Source: JBFEYJ01 sp041563315
GTDB taxonomy: Bacteria; Pseudomonadota; Gammaproteobacteria; Thiohalomonadales; Thiohalomonadaceae
Direction of reading: 5' to 3'
Assembly (NCBI GenBank): GCA_041563315.1
Contig: JBFFNE010000005.1
Coordinates: 1-64,000 of the forward strand
Length of the DNA stretch: 64,000 nt
Below are positions 9,065 through 17,893 of this stretch, one piece after another. A program made the position numbers and the translations under genes. Numbering within the stretch: position 1 is the stretch's first letter; every line of letters starts with the position of its first letter. A model generated the notes under the pieces. That model was not told the DNA's origin. It made no database searches and worked only from the letters and a program-made list of their open reading frames with translations.

Positions 9065-12000
9065 TCACTGCACATCCAGGGTGTAGCTGGCCTGGGCTTC
9101 GATGAAGCCGAATGCCGGATTGATGGTGGCCGTAATCGTTATGGTACCCACACTCACCAGCGTGACTGTGCCGTTTGCATCCACGGTAGCAACGCCGGGA
9201 TTACTGCTCACATAGGTAATCGGTGTGCTGACGACGCTACCTGATGCCGCATTGGTGAAGGGGATATCGACACCGAGTGTTTTGAATACCGGTCCGGGGT
9301 TGGTAAAGCTGACGGTTTGTGTAAGCAGCACGGTCTCACGGAATGAGGTGTCCGTCTGGCACAGCACCATCTGATTGACACCCGAGGTCGGGCTGATTAT
9401 CGATGTAGAAACATTCGTTGCATTGTTGTTGCCTACTGACGCACGCACCACTTGGCCCCACGACGTAACATCAGTATGAGCCTGGTTGGTGTAGACATTG
9501 GTATAGGTGGCATCGCCGGGTATTAAGGTTACCTCGTTTGAAGGCGGACTTATCCCGGTTATCCCGTAACGGCTATGCAGATAGTAGGTGGCATGGGTAG
9601 AGAAAGTCCCGCTCTTTGTCTTGGCCGCACCGACATAGCCCAAGCCAGTGCAGTAGCTGTCCACCTTGGCATTGAAATCATACATATCGGTGAAACCGAT
9701 GGGAGTCGTCAGATTGACAATCGCCACCCAGGAGTTGTCCACGCTGTTGGCGGAGCCATAGTAGCCCACGGTCTGCGGGAAGGGGTTGATCCCCGCGGAT
9801 GCCACCAGACTGCCTGTCGTGCCGGTTTCACCATTACAAGTGACGGTGAACGCGGTCGCCGCCGGCAAGCCATGCATCAATCGTCCCGTGGCGATTCCAT
9901 TTGCCTGCTTATTCAGCGTGATGGGCGTAACAACAGTGTTCTGGTCGTTCGTTATATTGCACGAAACCGCCGCACCAATAGTCCAGGCAAGGGTGTAGTC
10001 ATCGGTTTTGGTGAAACTTTGCATATTGAGATTCATCGGTGTGTCAAAGTTCAACACATAGCTCGCCTTGGCCTGCTGGAAGAAGGTGTCGGCCGCCTTG
10101 GTCGCGGTGATGGTGGTGCTGCCCATGCTCAGCAGCGTGACATCACCTGTGATCGCATCCACCGTGGCCACACTGGGATTGCTGCTGGTGTAAGTGATCG
10201 CACCCGTCCCCTTACCACCCGACGCGGTGTTGCTATAGCTAGTGTCAATCCCCACCACTCTCCGGATCGGCCCCGGTTCTGCAAAACCGATCGCCTGCGG
10301 AAGCAAGGCGCTGTTTTTGAACAATATATCCGTCTGGCACAGCACCATCTGACCCACACCCGAAGTCGGACCGGTTATCGATGTGGCCGTATTCGTGGCG
10401 GCGTTATGGCCAATTGATGCGCGGGCCACATAACCCAACGAACTATCGTAATGAGAGGCGTTGGTATAGACGTTGGTATAGGTCGCATCAGCTGGTATGA
10501 CGGTTACCTGGCTGGCCGTTGTGGGCGCGGATACCCCAGTGACCCCAGTACCACTGTGCAGATAATAAGTGGCATGGGTGGAAAAAGCTCCGCTTTTTGT
10601 CTTGGCCGCTCCCACATACCCCAGGGCACTGCAGTAGCTGTCTACCTGAGCATTGAAATCAAACATATCGGTGAAACCGATGGGAGTGGTCAAATTGACA
10701 ATCGCCACCCAGGAGTTGCTCTGACTGCTGGTGGAACCGTAATAGCCCATCGTCTGCGGGTACAGGTTGGTGACAGTACTTACAGAAGTACTGCTCGTCG
10801 TCCCGTCTTCACCCTGGCAGGTCAAGGTAAACGTGACACCCGCAGGCAGGGTATGCAACGAATTACCCTGGCTCATATCCCCACCGGACAGTGTGATCAC
10901 CTCGCTGTTCTGATTATTGGTGATTTCACAGGAGACCGCAAAATCGGTCGACCAGCGCAGCGTATTATCGGTGGACTTGATAAAGCCTTTCAGGTTCACC
11001 GGCCGTGGGATGTCCACCGTAAGGGTGTAACTGGCCTGTGCCTCGACGAAGGCATCCGCCGCCTTGGTGGCCGTGATGGTGGTGGTACCCAGTCCAACCA
11101 AAGTAACCGTGCCGTTGGCGTTGACCGTCGCCACAGCCGGGTTGCTGCTCACATAGGTGACCGCCCCGAGACCCAGACCGTCGCTGACACGATTGGTAAA
11201 GGTGCTCGCATCCATACCCTGCACTTTCCTGATCGGGCCGGGGTTGGGAAAGCTAATGGTTTGCAGCAGACCTTTGGTATTTTGAAGCGGAATATCCGTC
11301 TGGCACAGCACCATTGGATTCACACCGGAGGTTGGGCTGGCTACCGAATAGGACTGATCAACGGAGGCATTGTTTCCAATGCTTGTACGAATCACTTGCG
11401 CATAGCTAGAGTGGTTTGCTCCATTGGTGTAGATATTGCTGAGGGTTACATCACCGGGTATGACCGTGGCCTGTTTGCTGGGCTCCCAAACCCAGGTGAT
11501 ACCCGGCAGCGAACCGGCATGCAGATAAAAGGTATCGTGAGTTGCGAAAGCCCCGTTCTTGGTCTTGACCACGCCGACATAACCCAGGCCGGCACAGTAG
11601 CTGTCGGCCTGCGCATTGAAATCCAGTCCGTCGGCAAACGTGATGGGGCTAGTCAGGTTGACAATCGCCACCCAGGAGTTGTTCGCACTATTGGCGGAGC
11701 CGTAATAGCCCGCCGTTTGCGGGAACTGATTGGTCACCACGGTGGTTACCGACTGACTCGTCACTGCTCCCGTTTCATCCTGGCAGGTCAGGGTAAAGGT
11801 GGTGCCTGTCGGCAGGGCATGCAGTGCACCGCCTGACGCCAGGCTGTAGGGTGCAATGCTGATCACATCCGTGTTCTGACTATTGGTGATTTCACACGAA
11901 ACGGCGAAATCCATAGCCCAATGCAGTGTGGTATCGGTGGATTTAATGAAACTTGTCAAATTCAACGGTTGCGGGCTGTCCACGGTGAGGGTGTAACTGG

Positions 12001-14870
12001 CCTGCGCCCCGACGAAAGCATCCGCCGCCTTGGTGGCGGTAATGGTGGCGGTGCCCAGGCCAACCACCGTGACCGTACCGGTGGTTGCATCCACGGTAGC
12101 CACCGCCGGGTCACTGCTCACATAGGTGATCGCCCCGGTGCCCAGACCGCCGGAAGCGGTGTTGACAAAAGTGGTATCCAGCCCCTGCACCTTTCGGAAT
12201 GGGCCGGGGTCAGCAAAGCTGATGGTTTGCGGAAGCGAGGTGGTATTGCCCAGTTTGATATCGGTCTGGCACAGTACCATCTGATCTACACCCGAAGTCG
12301 GGCTGGCGGTGCCGCTCCATGTCAGGACGGAGTTATTTCCAATACTCGCAGCTATCACCGTTGAATAACCATCGGTATGCGCTCTATTGCTATAGATATT
12401 GGAGAAGGTAAGATCACCGGGAATCACCGTGACCTTCGTTGACGGTGAGGGACTAACGACGCCATACCCGGTGTAGAGATAATGGGTGTCATGGAGTGAG
12501 AAATCGCCAGTCTTCGTCTTGACGGCGCCGACATAGCCCAGGCCGGTACAGAAAGCGTCCACCTTCGCATTGAAATCATAGCCATCGGTGAAGTCGATGG
12601 GAGTCGTCAGATTGACGATCGCCACCCATGAGTTGTCTATGCTGCTGGGCGAGCCATAATAACCCACGGTCTGCGGGAAGGGGTTGGTGCCGACAGTGGT
12701 TGCCGACAGCGTGGCCGAGGTGCCGTCCTCGCCCTGACAGGTGATGGTGAACGTCGCTCCCGCCTGCAGGTGGTGCAACGCCGTTCCCGAGGTCAGGCTG
12801 TCCGCTGTCACATTGAGCACTTCACTGTTCTGATCGTTGGTGATCTCACAGGAAAGGGTTCCTGTCTGACCGGTCGTCCAGCTAAGTGTGTTATCGCTAG
12901 TCTTGGTGAAACTTTGCAGGTCAATCGGCTGCGGGCTGTCCACCGTCAGGGTGTAGCTGGCCTGCGCCTCCACGAAGAGATCCGACGCCTTGGTGGCGGT
13001 AATGGTGGTGGTACCCAGCGTAAGCAGGGTGACCGTACCGGTGGTTGCATCCACGGTAGCCACCGCCGGGTCGCTGCTCACATAGGTGATGGCCCCGCTC
13101 CCCAGACCACCGGTGGCGGCATTGACGAAGGAGGGCTCATCTACGCCCTGCACTTTCCTGAGCGGACCGGGCTCACTGAAGCTGATGGTTTGCGGCAGCG
13201 AGGTGGTATTGCCCAGTTTGATATTGGTCTGGCACAACACCATTTGGTTTACACCTGAGGTCGGGCTGGAAATTGAAGTTCCAGAAGAGCTGTTATTGCC
13301 TATGGTCACACGTTCGACGTGAGGCCAAGTGTTGTAGTTTGTCTCATTTGCATAAATGTTGGTAAAGGTTGCATCACCCGGGATGTGGGTTACCTTTTTG
13401 GAAGGTCCGTTACCTGTAATGACGGCCCAAGCAGTTTGTAAATAATAGGTATCATGCGTAGAAAAATCGCCAGTCTTTGTTTTGGCCGCACCCACATAAC
13501 CGAGACCGGTACAGTAGTTCTCAACCTGTGAATTGAAATCAAATCCATCGGTAAAGGTTATTGGAGTAGTCAGATTGACGATCGCCACCCAGGAGTTGTC
13601 CATGCTGCTGGCGGAGCCATAGTAACCCACGGTCTGCGGGAAGGGATTGGTGCCGACAGTGGTGGCCGACAGCGTGGCAGAGGAACCGTCTTCACCCTGA
13701 CAGGTGATGGTGAACGTCGCTCCCACCGGCAGTGGGTGCAACGCCGTTCCCGAGGTCAGGCTGTCCGCTGTCACCTTGAGCACTTCAGTGTTCTGATCGT
13801 TGGTGATCTCACAGGAAAGCGTCCCCGTCACACCGGTCGTCCAGCTAATTGTGTTGCTACTGGTCTTAGTGAAGCTTTGCAGGTTGGTCGGCTGGGGGCT
13901 GTCTACCGTGAGGGTGTAACTGGCCTGCGCCCCGACGAAGGCGTCCGCTGCCTTGGTCGCAGTAATCGTGGTGGTGCCAAGCCCAACCAGAGTGACGCTC
14001 CCGGTGCTTGCATCTACGGCGGCGACAGCGGGATTACTGCTCACATAGGTGATCGCCCCGAGGCCCTGGCCGCCGGATGCAATGTTGACAAAGCTTGTAT
14101 CCAGGCCTTGTACTTTCCTGATCGGACCAGGGTCGGCAAAACTAATCGATTGTGCAAGTGAGGTCGTATTTCGGAACGAAATATCCGTCTGGCACAGCAC
14201 CATCTGACCCACACCCGAAGTCGGGCTGGTTATTGTGGTGGCCGTTTTCGTGGCGGCATTATTGCCAATTGATGCGCGGGCCACATTACCCCACGAGTTA
14301 TTGTAATGAGAGGCGTTGGTATAGACGTTGGTATAGGTCGCACCAGCTGGTATGACGGTTACCTGGCTGGCCGTTGAGGGTGCGGATACCCCAATGACCC
14401 CAGTACCACTGTGCAGATAATAAGTGGCATGGGTGGAAAAAGCTCCGCTTTTTGTCTTGGCCGCTCCCACATACCCCAGGGTACTGCAGTAGCTGTCTAC
14501 CTGAGCATTGAAATCATACATATCGGTGAAACCGATGGGAGTGGTCAAATTGACAATCGCCACCCAAGAGTTAGCCAAGCTGCTGGCGGAGCCATAGTAG
14601 CCCATGGTCTGCGGGAAGGGGTTGGTGCCGACAGTGGTTGCCGACAGACTGCCTGTAGTGCCTGTCTCTCCCTGGCAGGTCAGGGTAAAGGTTGTACCCG
14701 CCGGCAGGGGATGCAGCGCCTTTCCTGATGTCAGGCTATCCGCGGCGACGGTGAGCACTTCACCATTCTGATCATTGGTGATCTCACACGAAGCAGCGCC
14801 TGTGGTTGACCAGGCAAGCGTCGATTCACTGGTTTTAGTAAAGCTTTGCATGACCAGCGGGCGACCAAAG
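9065..14870 (-). repeat. Six tandem ~963-970 bp modules inside the lipoprotein gene
   Basis: Module starts, judged from the recurring SFTKT-like motif, lie near 14868, 13895, 12932, 11968, 11003 and 10035. Spacings are 963-973 bp. Identity between modules is uneven. Modules 1 and 5 share a nearly identical block (about 14182-14572 and 10325-10712), and modules 2 and 3 share another (about 13560-13830 and 12600-12870). This suggests recombination or gene conversion between modules. Confidence 0.85.
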
Positions 14871-15421
14871 GTGGCCACCAGAGTGCGATCGGTGGTGGCG
14901 GCGAAAACATAACTAGCGCTAGTGGAGACCTCGGTCCCACCCTCGGTCCAGTTGACGAAGTTATAGCCATTGCTGGCCGAAGCAGTTAGCGTTACCTGCG
15001 TATTATATTTGTAGGAGCCGCCGCCGGTCACACTCCCGCCGGCAACCGGTGCGGCGCTTGCACCGATGGAGTAAGAATTGATAGAGAAATTGGCCACCAG
15101 AGTGCGATCGGCAGAGGCGCTGAAGGTATAATTGGCACTGGTGGAGACCTCAGTCCCACCCTCGGTCCAGTTGACGAAGCTATAGCCATTGTTGGCCGAA
15201 GCGGTAAGCGTTACGGCTTCAGAGAGGTTGTAGCCGCCTCCGCCGGTCACACTCCCCCCCTCCGTCGGGGCCGCGCTGCCCGCTATGGAATAGTCCGATG
15301 AGGCAGGCGCAGGCACAGGCGCATCCCCTCCCCCTCCGCCACAGCCACTGAGGGTGAGCATGGCGGCCAGCGCCGCGGTCCAGAGTCCTTTGCCTAAAAG
15401 GGTGCGTGCAATCGCGCTCAT
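9065..15421 (-). CDS. Giant modular lipoprotein: InlB-type repeats plus six tandem Big_2-containing modules
   Basis: A 2118-residue protein of unknown function. Residues 1-27 form a lipoprotein signal with lipobox LSGC followed by a glycine run. Two near-identical ~75-residue repeats of the divergent InlB B-repeat type follow (GGSVTGGG, NWTEGGTEVST). From about residue 185 there are six tandem modules of ~321 residues. Each has three parts: an Ig-like part (LQSFTKTS, CEITNDQN, FTLTCQGE) with a likely disulfide; a part I do not recognise (YYGSA, NSWVAIVNLTTPI, FNAQVDSYC, LGYVGAAKTK, MVLCQTD) with more conserved cysteines; and a Big_2 Ig-like part (ITYVSSNPAVATVDA, GTTTITATKAADAF). The start at 15421 has a strong AAGGA ribosome binding site. 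No autotransporter, sortase or GlyGly-CTERM tail is seen, so anchoring is probably by the lipid. Likely cell-surface adhesion or matrix role, inferred only. Confidence 0.85.
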   Translation of the reverse strand: MSAIARTLLGKGLWTAALAAMLTLSGCGGGGGDAPVPAPASSDYSIAGSAAPTEGGSVTGGGGYNLSEAVTLTASANNGYSFVNWTEGGTEVSTSANYTFSASADRTLVANFSINSYSIGASAAPVAGGSVTGGGSYKYNTQVTLTASASNGYNFVNWTEGGTEVSTSASYVFAATTDRTLVATFGRPLVMQSFTKTSESTLAWSTTGAASCEITNDQNGEVLTVAADSLTSGKALHPLPAGTTFTLTCQGETGTTGSLSATTVGTNPFPQTMGYYGSASSLANSWVAIVNLTTPIGFTDMYDFNAQVDSYCSTLGYVGAAKTKSGAFSTHATYYLHSGTGVIGVSAPSTASQVTVIPAGATYTNVYTNASHYNNSWGNVARASIGNNAATKTATTITSPTSGVGQMVLCQTDISFRNTTSLAQSISFADPGPIRKVQGLDTSFVNIASGGQGLGAITYVSSNPAVAAVDASTGSVTLVGLGTTTITATKAADAFVGAQASYTLTVDSPQPTNLQSFTKTSSNTISWTTGVTGTLSCEITNDQNTEVLKVTADSLTSGTALHPLPVGATFTITCQGEDGSSATLSATTVGTNPFPQTVGYYGSASSMDNSWVAIVNLTTPITFTDGFDFNSQVENYCTGLGYVGAAKTKTGDFSTHDTYYLQTAWAVITGNGPSKKVTHIPGDATFTNIYANETNYNTWPHVERVTIGNNSSSGTSISSPTSGVNQMVLCQTNIKLGNTTSLPQTISFSEPGPLRKVQGVDEPSFVNAATGGLGSGAITYVSSDPAVATVDATTGTVTLLTLGTTTITATKASDLFVEAQASYTLTVDSPQPIDLQSFTKTSDNTLSWTTGQTGTLSCEITNDQNSEVLNVTADSLTSGTALHHLQAGATFTITCQGEDGTSATLSATTVGTNPFPQTVGYYGSPSSIDNSWVAIVNLTTPIDFTDGYDFNAKVDAFCTGLGYVGAVKTKTGDFSLHDTHYLYTGYGVVSPSPSTKVTVIPGDLTFSNIYSNRAHTDGYSTVIAASIGNNSVLTWSGTASPTSGVDQMVLCQTDIKLGNTTSLPQTISFADPGPFRKVQGLDTTFVNTASGGLGTGAITYVSSDPAVATVDATTGTVTVVGLGTATITATKAADAFVGAQASYTLTVDSPQPLNLTSFIKSTDTTLHWAMDFAVSCEITNSQNTDVISIAPYSLASGGALHALPTGTTFTLTCQDETGAVTSQSVTTVVTNQFPQTAGYYGSANSANNSWVAIVNLTSPITFADGLDFNAQADSYCAGLGYVGVVKTKNGAFATHDTFYLHAGSLPGITWVWEPSKQATVIPGDVTLSNIYTNGANHSSYAQVIRTSIGNNASVDQSYSVASPTSGVNPMVLCQTDIPLQNTKGLLQTISFPNPGPIRKVQGMDASTFTNRVSDGLGLGAVTYVSSNPAVATVNANGTVTLVGLGTTTITATKAADAFVEAQASYTLTVDIPRPVNLKGFIKSTDNTLRWSTDFAVSCEITNNQNSEVITLSGGDMSQGNSLHTLPAGVTFTLTCQGEDGTTSSTSVSTVTNLYPQTMGYYGSTSSQSNSWVAIVNLTTPIGFTDMFDFNAQVDSYCSALGYVGAAKTKSGAFSTHATYYLHSGTGVTGVSAPTTASQVTVIPADATYTNVYTNASHYDSSLGYVARASIGHNAATNTATSITGPTSGVGQMVLCQTDILFKNSALLPQAIGFAEPGPIRRVVGIDTSYSNTASGGKGTGAITYTSSNPSVATVDAITGDVTLLSMGSTTITATKAADTFFQQAKASYVLNFDTPMNLNMQSFTKTDDYTLAWTIGAAVSCNITNDQNTVVTPITLNKQANGIATGRLMHGLPAATAFTVTCNGETGTTGSLVASAGINPFPQTVGYYGSANSVDNSWVAIVNLTTPIGFTDMYDFNAKVDSYCTGLGYVGAAKTKSGTFSTHATYYLHSRYGITGISPPSNEVTLIPGDATYTNVYTNQAHTDVTSWGQVVRASVGNNNATNVSTSIISPTSGVNQMVLCQTDTSFRETVLLTQTVSFTNPGPVFKTLGVDIPFTNAASGSVVSTPITYVSSNPGVATVDANGTVTLVSVGTITITATINPAFGFIEAQASYTLDVQ

Positions 15422-15798
15422 CGTTATTCCTTCCCTATTTTTATTTATTTAAAGCGTGTACCAGCCCAGCTTTGGCTGGATCACAAATTTTCCTGAAGCG
15501 GTTGTTTGCCGGATCTCAGCGGAGAGACATGATAAAACTTGGGGTATTTTCACAGGGATGGAATGTGACCGCTTGTCTAAAAGCGACAAAACATTGAACA
15601 AATGCGCCAAAACATCATCGGTAAGCGTGAACCACGTCACAATATAACGCTTAATCTTGAACTACTAAAAATCAGCTTGCCCGCCCCTCGCGAAAATTGG
15701 GCGATCCGGGCGCAGGGAGGGAGAACCCCCTGCTATGCTGGGTAGTACCGGGACAAAGGTAGATCTCCGCCTGGATTATCCGCTGGTTACTGAAACTC
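15422..15798. other. Intergenic region upstream of the lipoprotein gene
   Basis: About 380 bases between the lipoprotein start and the porin terminator. It should hold the minus-strand lipoprotein promoter, which I could not place with confidence. A CRP-like half-symmetric site is at 15626-15641. No coding sequence is supported; the short frames at 15406-15647 look random. Confidence 0.5.
15626..15641. promoter_or_regulatory. Possible CRP/Vfr-family binding site
   Basis: The sequence reads TGTGA-N6-TCACG on the minus strand, nine of ten positions of the classical CRP core TGTGA-N6-TCACA. It lies about 205 bp upstream of the lipoprotein start codon. The match is short and single, so chance is possible. 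Confidence 0.35.
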
Positions 15799-15824
15799 AA
15801 AAAAAACCGACCTTTGAGGCCGGT
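15799..15824 (-). terminator. Rho-independent terminator of the dsrE-like/porin operon
   Basis: On the minus strand the stem ACCGGCC/GGTCGGT (one G-T pair) with a short loop is followed by eight T residues. It lies about 30 bases after the porin stop codon. Confidence 0.85.
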
Positions 15825-15854
15825 GAATCAAACAACGCCAGGGAGTAAGGTTGG

Positions 15855-17210
15855 TCAGAATATGTGGGTTATTTGTGCTGCGACACGGTTGCCGATACCG
15901 TCGAGGTTGCCATTCGGGTTATTTCCATTGACGCCGTTCCAGTCCGGCGCTTCAGCCTTGTGGATCTCGTAGTTCAGCGTCAGCCGCGATTTCTTGTTAA
16001 AGTGGTAATTCACACCCAAGGTGGTCGTGATGAACTCCATCAGAAAATCCCTGCCATTTGGCAAGTCCGTATCGTCGGTCAGTCGATTGTAGACATCGTA
16101 GCGCAGGTCCAGCTGCCATTTGCTATTGGGGATATAAAAGCCGAGGTCCAGATAGTAGCCGTTGGCTTCACCCTCCTCGCCATTACCTGCTGACACAGCC
16201 TGATTGATGTCGAAGGTCGGCTTGTCCGGGCCGAGAAAGATCATCCCTTCGCCGCGCATATATTCGGCCGTCACGCGGAAGGGCTTTTTCATATACTTCA
16301 TGCCGACACCGCGACGTTTGCGCGCGAACTCCTCAGGGTTATAAGTAGCGTCATCGGTGTTATCCAACTGGCGCTTACCGTCCTGACTCCAGGCAAACAG
16401 TTTGAGGCCTTCGGCACGCGGTCCATTGCCGCCGAACGGAAGCTCCGACGACCAGTAGAGGTAGCGATCCTTGTTATCGTCATTGTCGCCGAAGTTCAGG
16501 CCATTGCCATTCCCCAGCATTAGCGCATAGGTATGCTCCCAGCCACCAGCCTTGAAACTGTCAAACAACTGGGCACCAACATCACGAAAGGCGCCTACCG
16601 GCTTCTCAAAACCATTGAGAGTGCCATCCCCGGGAAGTGTGGCCGGGGGATTATTCGGCGTATAACTTGTATTGGGGAAACGCTCCAGCAGCAGCTGGTT
16701 GCTCACCGTAGTGAAGTTGATGTAGTCAAAGACATGAATGGCCTGCAGGCCCTCTTCGGCACCCGGATACTTGAACAGCCCTACACGGACTCGCGCACCC
16801 GGTATCTTGTTAATGGTGATACTTGCATCATTGATCATTGCACTACCGCCATCAGCGGCAGTGATCCCATTGTTACCAAACTCGGTCAGCAGGAAATAAT
16901 TGACACTGCTGTCGAGCGGAAAACCGGTGCCACGCACACCAATTCTCGCCCGGTTGACGTTGAACTGGGACTGCGAGGTCAGGTTAGGACCAATCAGCTT
17001 CGGAGGAATGTAGCCACCGGCGCTGTTGGCGTCGCTATAATCCTTCTGGTACTGCACCTGAATAAACCCCCATACCTTCGCTCGCTCTGCCGCGCTGTTT
17101 GGCTCTGTACCCTGCAGCATCAACCAGTTGGCCGCCTCCACCTGCATGCCACCGAATACCCCGACAAGCATCACCAGCAACGAGGCCGGCCTATAACCTT
17201 TCATCTTCAT
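15855..17210 (-). CDS. Outer-membrane porin, phosphate-selective porin O/P type
   Basis: A 451-residue protein with a signal peptide (hydrophobic segment to about residue 27, VEAANW). A beta-barrel pattern of alternating residues follows, with YFLLTEFGNNG, RVGLFKYPGAEE, GVGMKYMKKPFRVTAEYMRG and WQLDLRYDVYNRL. The last residue is phenylalanine (AAQITHIF), the usual signal for outer-membrane insertion by the BAM complex. The early part (AKVWGFIQVQYQKDY) resembles the OprO/OprP family; substrate cannot be read from sequence. It lies 36 bases downstream of the secreted DsrE-like gene and ends at a clear terminator, so the two form an operon. Its promoter is probably the minus-strand ECF-type promoter at 17781-17805. 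Confidence 0.8.
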   Translation of the reverse strand: MKMKGYRPASLLVMLVGVFGGMQVEAANWLMLQGTEPNSAAERAKVWGFIQVQYQKDYSDANSAGGYIPPKLIGPNLTSQSQFNVNRARIGVRGTGFPLDSSVNYFLLTEFGNNGITAADGGSAMINDASITINKIPGARVRVGLFKYPGAEEGLQAIHVFDYINFTTVSNQLLLERFPNTSYTPNNPPATLPGDGTLNGFEKPVGAFRDVGAQLFDSFKAGGWEHTYALMLGNGNGLNFGDNDDNKDRYLYWSSELPFGGNGPRAEGLKLFAWSQDGKRQLDNTDDATYNPEEFARKRRGVGMKYMKKPFRVTAEYMRGEGMIFLGPDKPTFDINQAVSAGNGEEGEANGYYLDLGFYIPNSKWQLDLRYDVYNRLTDDTDLPNGRDFLMEFITTTLGVNYHFNKKSRLTLNYEIHKAEAPDWNGVNGNNPNGNLDGIGNRVAAQITHIF

Positions 17211-17246
17211 TCTGTGTTCTCCCTCTGTGCGTCTCGTCTGTGATGT

Positions 17247-17693
17247 TCACGGTTTGATGAGTTCGTAGCCTTTTTTACGCAGCGCCAGGATCCGTGTCAC
17301 TCCGCCCGAATCGGTAGTCGCAAGACTGTTGATTGCCGGCGGTTCTCCCAACAGCTTCGTCATATTGGCAATGGTGTTTTTGCAGGCATGAAATTTGACC
17401 TCGGCATTCTCCACCAGATTCTGGATGCGCTGTCTGTTCGCATTGTCGTCAAACAGCAGGCGCAGCCCGGGCCCGAAGGCCACAATCTGGATGTCTACGT
17501 TGTCAGTGCCGTACGCCTTCACGATATTTCCGGCCACATTCAACACCAGCGTCTGCTTGAAGGGGTCACCATCACTGATCTGCAGCACCACCTTATGCTC
17601 GGCAAACGGTTTTTCACCCGCCGAGACCGGAAGCGCTATCAACAGTCCCAATATCAGCGGCAACCACAGACCATACATTCGTTTATTCATCAC
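17247..17693 (-). CDS. Secreted DsrE/DsrF-like protein
   Basis: A 148-residue protein with a signal peptide (cleavage likely after about residue 25, PVSAGEKPF) and a DsrE-type domain from about residue 33. Recognisable parts are HKVVLQISDGDPFKQTLVLN, VDIQIVAFGPGLRLL and VKFHACKNTIANM. The last holds the family's conserved cysteine (Cys104), which in cytoplasmic relatives carries sulfur. The C-terminus GYELIKP resembles that of the anti-sigma factor encoded across the intergenic region (GWRYIKA). No catalytic partner such as TusA or DsrC is nearby. It is the first gene of an operon with a porin, behind an ECF-type promoter. Periplasmic sulfur binding is an inference. Confidence 0.85.
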   Translation of the reverse strand: MMNKRMYGLWLPLILGLLIALPVSAGEKPFAEHKVVLQISDGDPFKQTLVLNVAGNIVKAYGTDNVDIQIVAFGPGLRLLFDDNANRQRIQNLVENAEVKFHACKNTIANMTKLLGEPPAINSLATTDSGGVTRILALRKKGYELIKP

Positions 17694-17780
17694 TCAACAC
17701 TCCTCTACTGGCTTTGATACAGACTGTCGTGCATGCACAGCTCGCACACATACGAAATTCCGACTAATCTTGTAAGGAAA

Positions 17781-17805
17781 GACGAACAAAGAAGAAAATT
17801 ATTCC
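17781..17805 (-). promoter_or_regulatory. Predicted ECF-type promoter of the dsrE-like/porin operon
   Basis: On the minus strand GGAAT (17805-17801) is followed after 16 bases by CGTC (17784-17781). Both elements match those of many ECF sigma factors. The -35 box lies in the left arm of a perfect inverted repeat. The start codon is about 90 bases downstream. Confidence 0.6.
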
Positions 17806-17834
17806 AAAAAAGGGCAATAAAAGATTTGGAATAA
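17799..17834. repeat. Perfect 10-bp inverted repeat between divergent operons
   Basis: Arms TTATTCCAAA (17799-17808) and TTTGGAATAA (17825-17834) are exact reverse complements with a 16-base spacer. Each arm holds a GGAAT -35 element directed outward, so the symmetry is best explained as two divergent promoters for the same sigma factor. A repressor operator remains possible. Confidence 0.75.
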
Positions 17835-17853
17835 AACCGGCGGATGCTACGTC
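17828..17853 (+). promoter_or_regulatory. Predicted ECF-type promoter of the sigma/anti-sigma operon
   Basis: GGAAT (17828-17832) is followed after 17 bases by CGTC (17850-17853). The sigma factor start codon lies about 40 bases downstream. The arrangement suggests autoregulation by the sigma factor it drives. Confidence 0.6.
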
Positions 17854-17893
17854 ACTCCATATAACTGACAGACCACCATAAGAGTGAGATGCG

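Noticed and set aside
10451..11836. Long plus-strand frames with repeated motifs
   Set aside because: They are the antisense of the repetitive lipoprotein gene; their repeats simply mirror its modules.
9065..14870. Regular repeats considered as a CRISPR array
   Set aside because: Units are nearly 1 kb, in frame and coding; there are no short spacers or cas genes.
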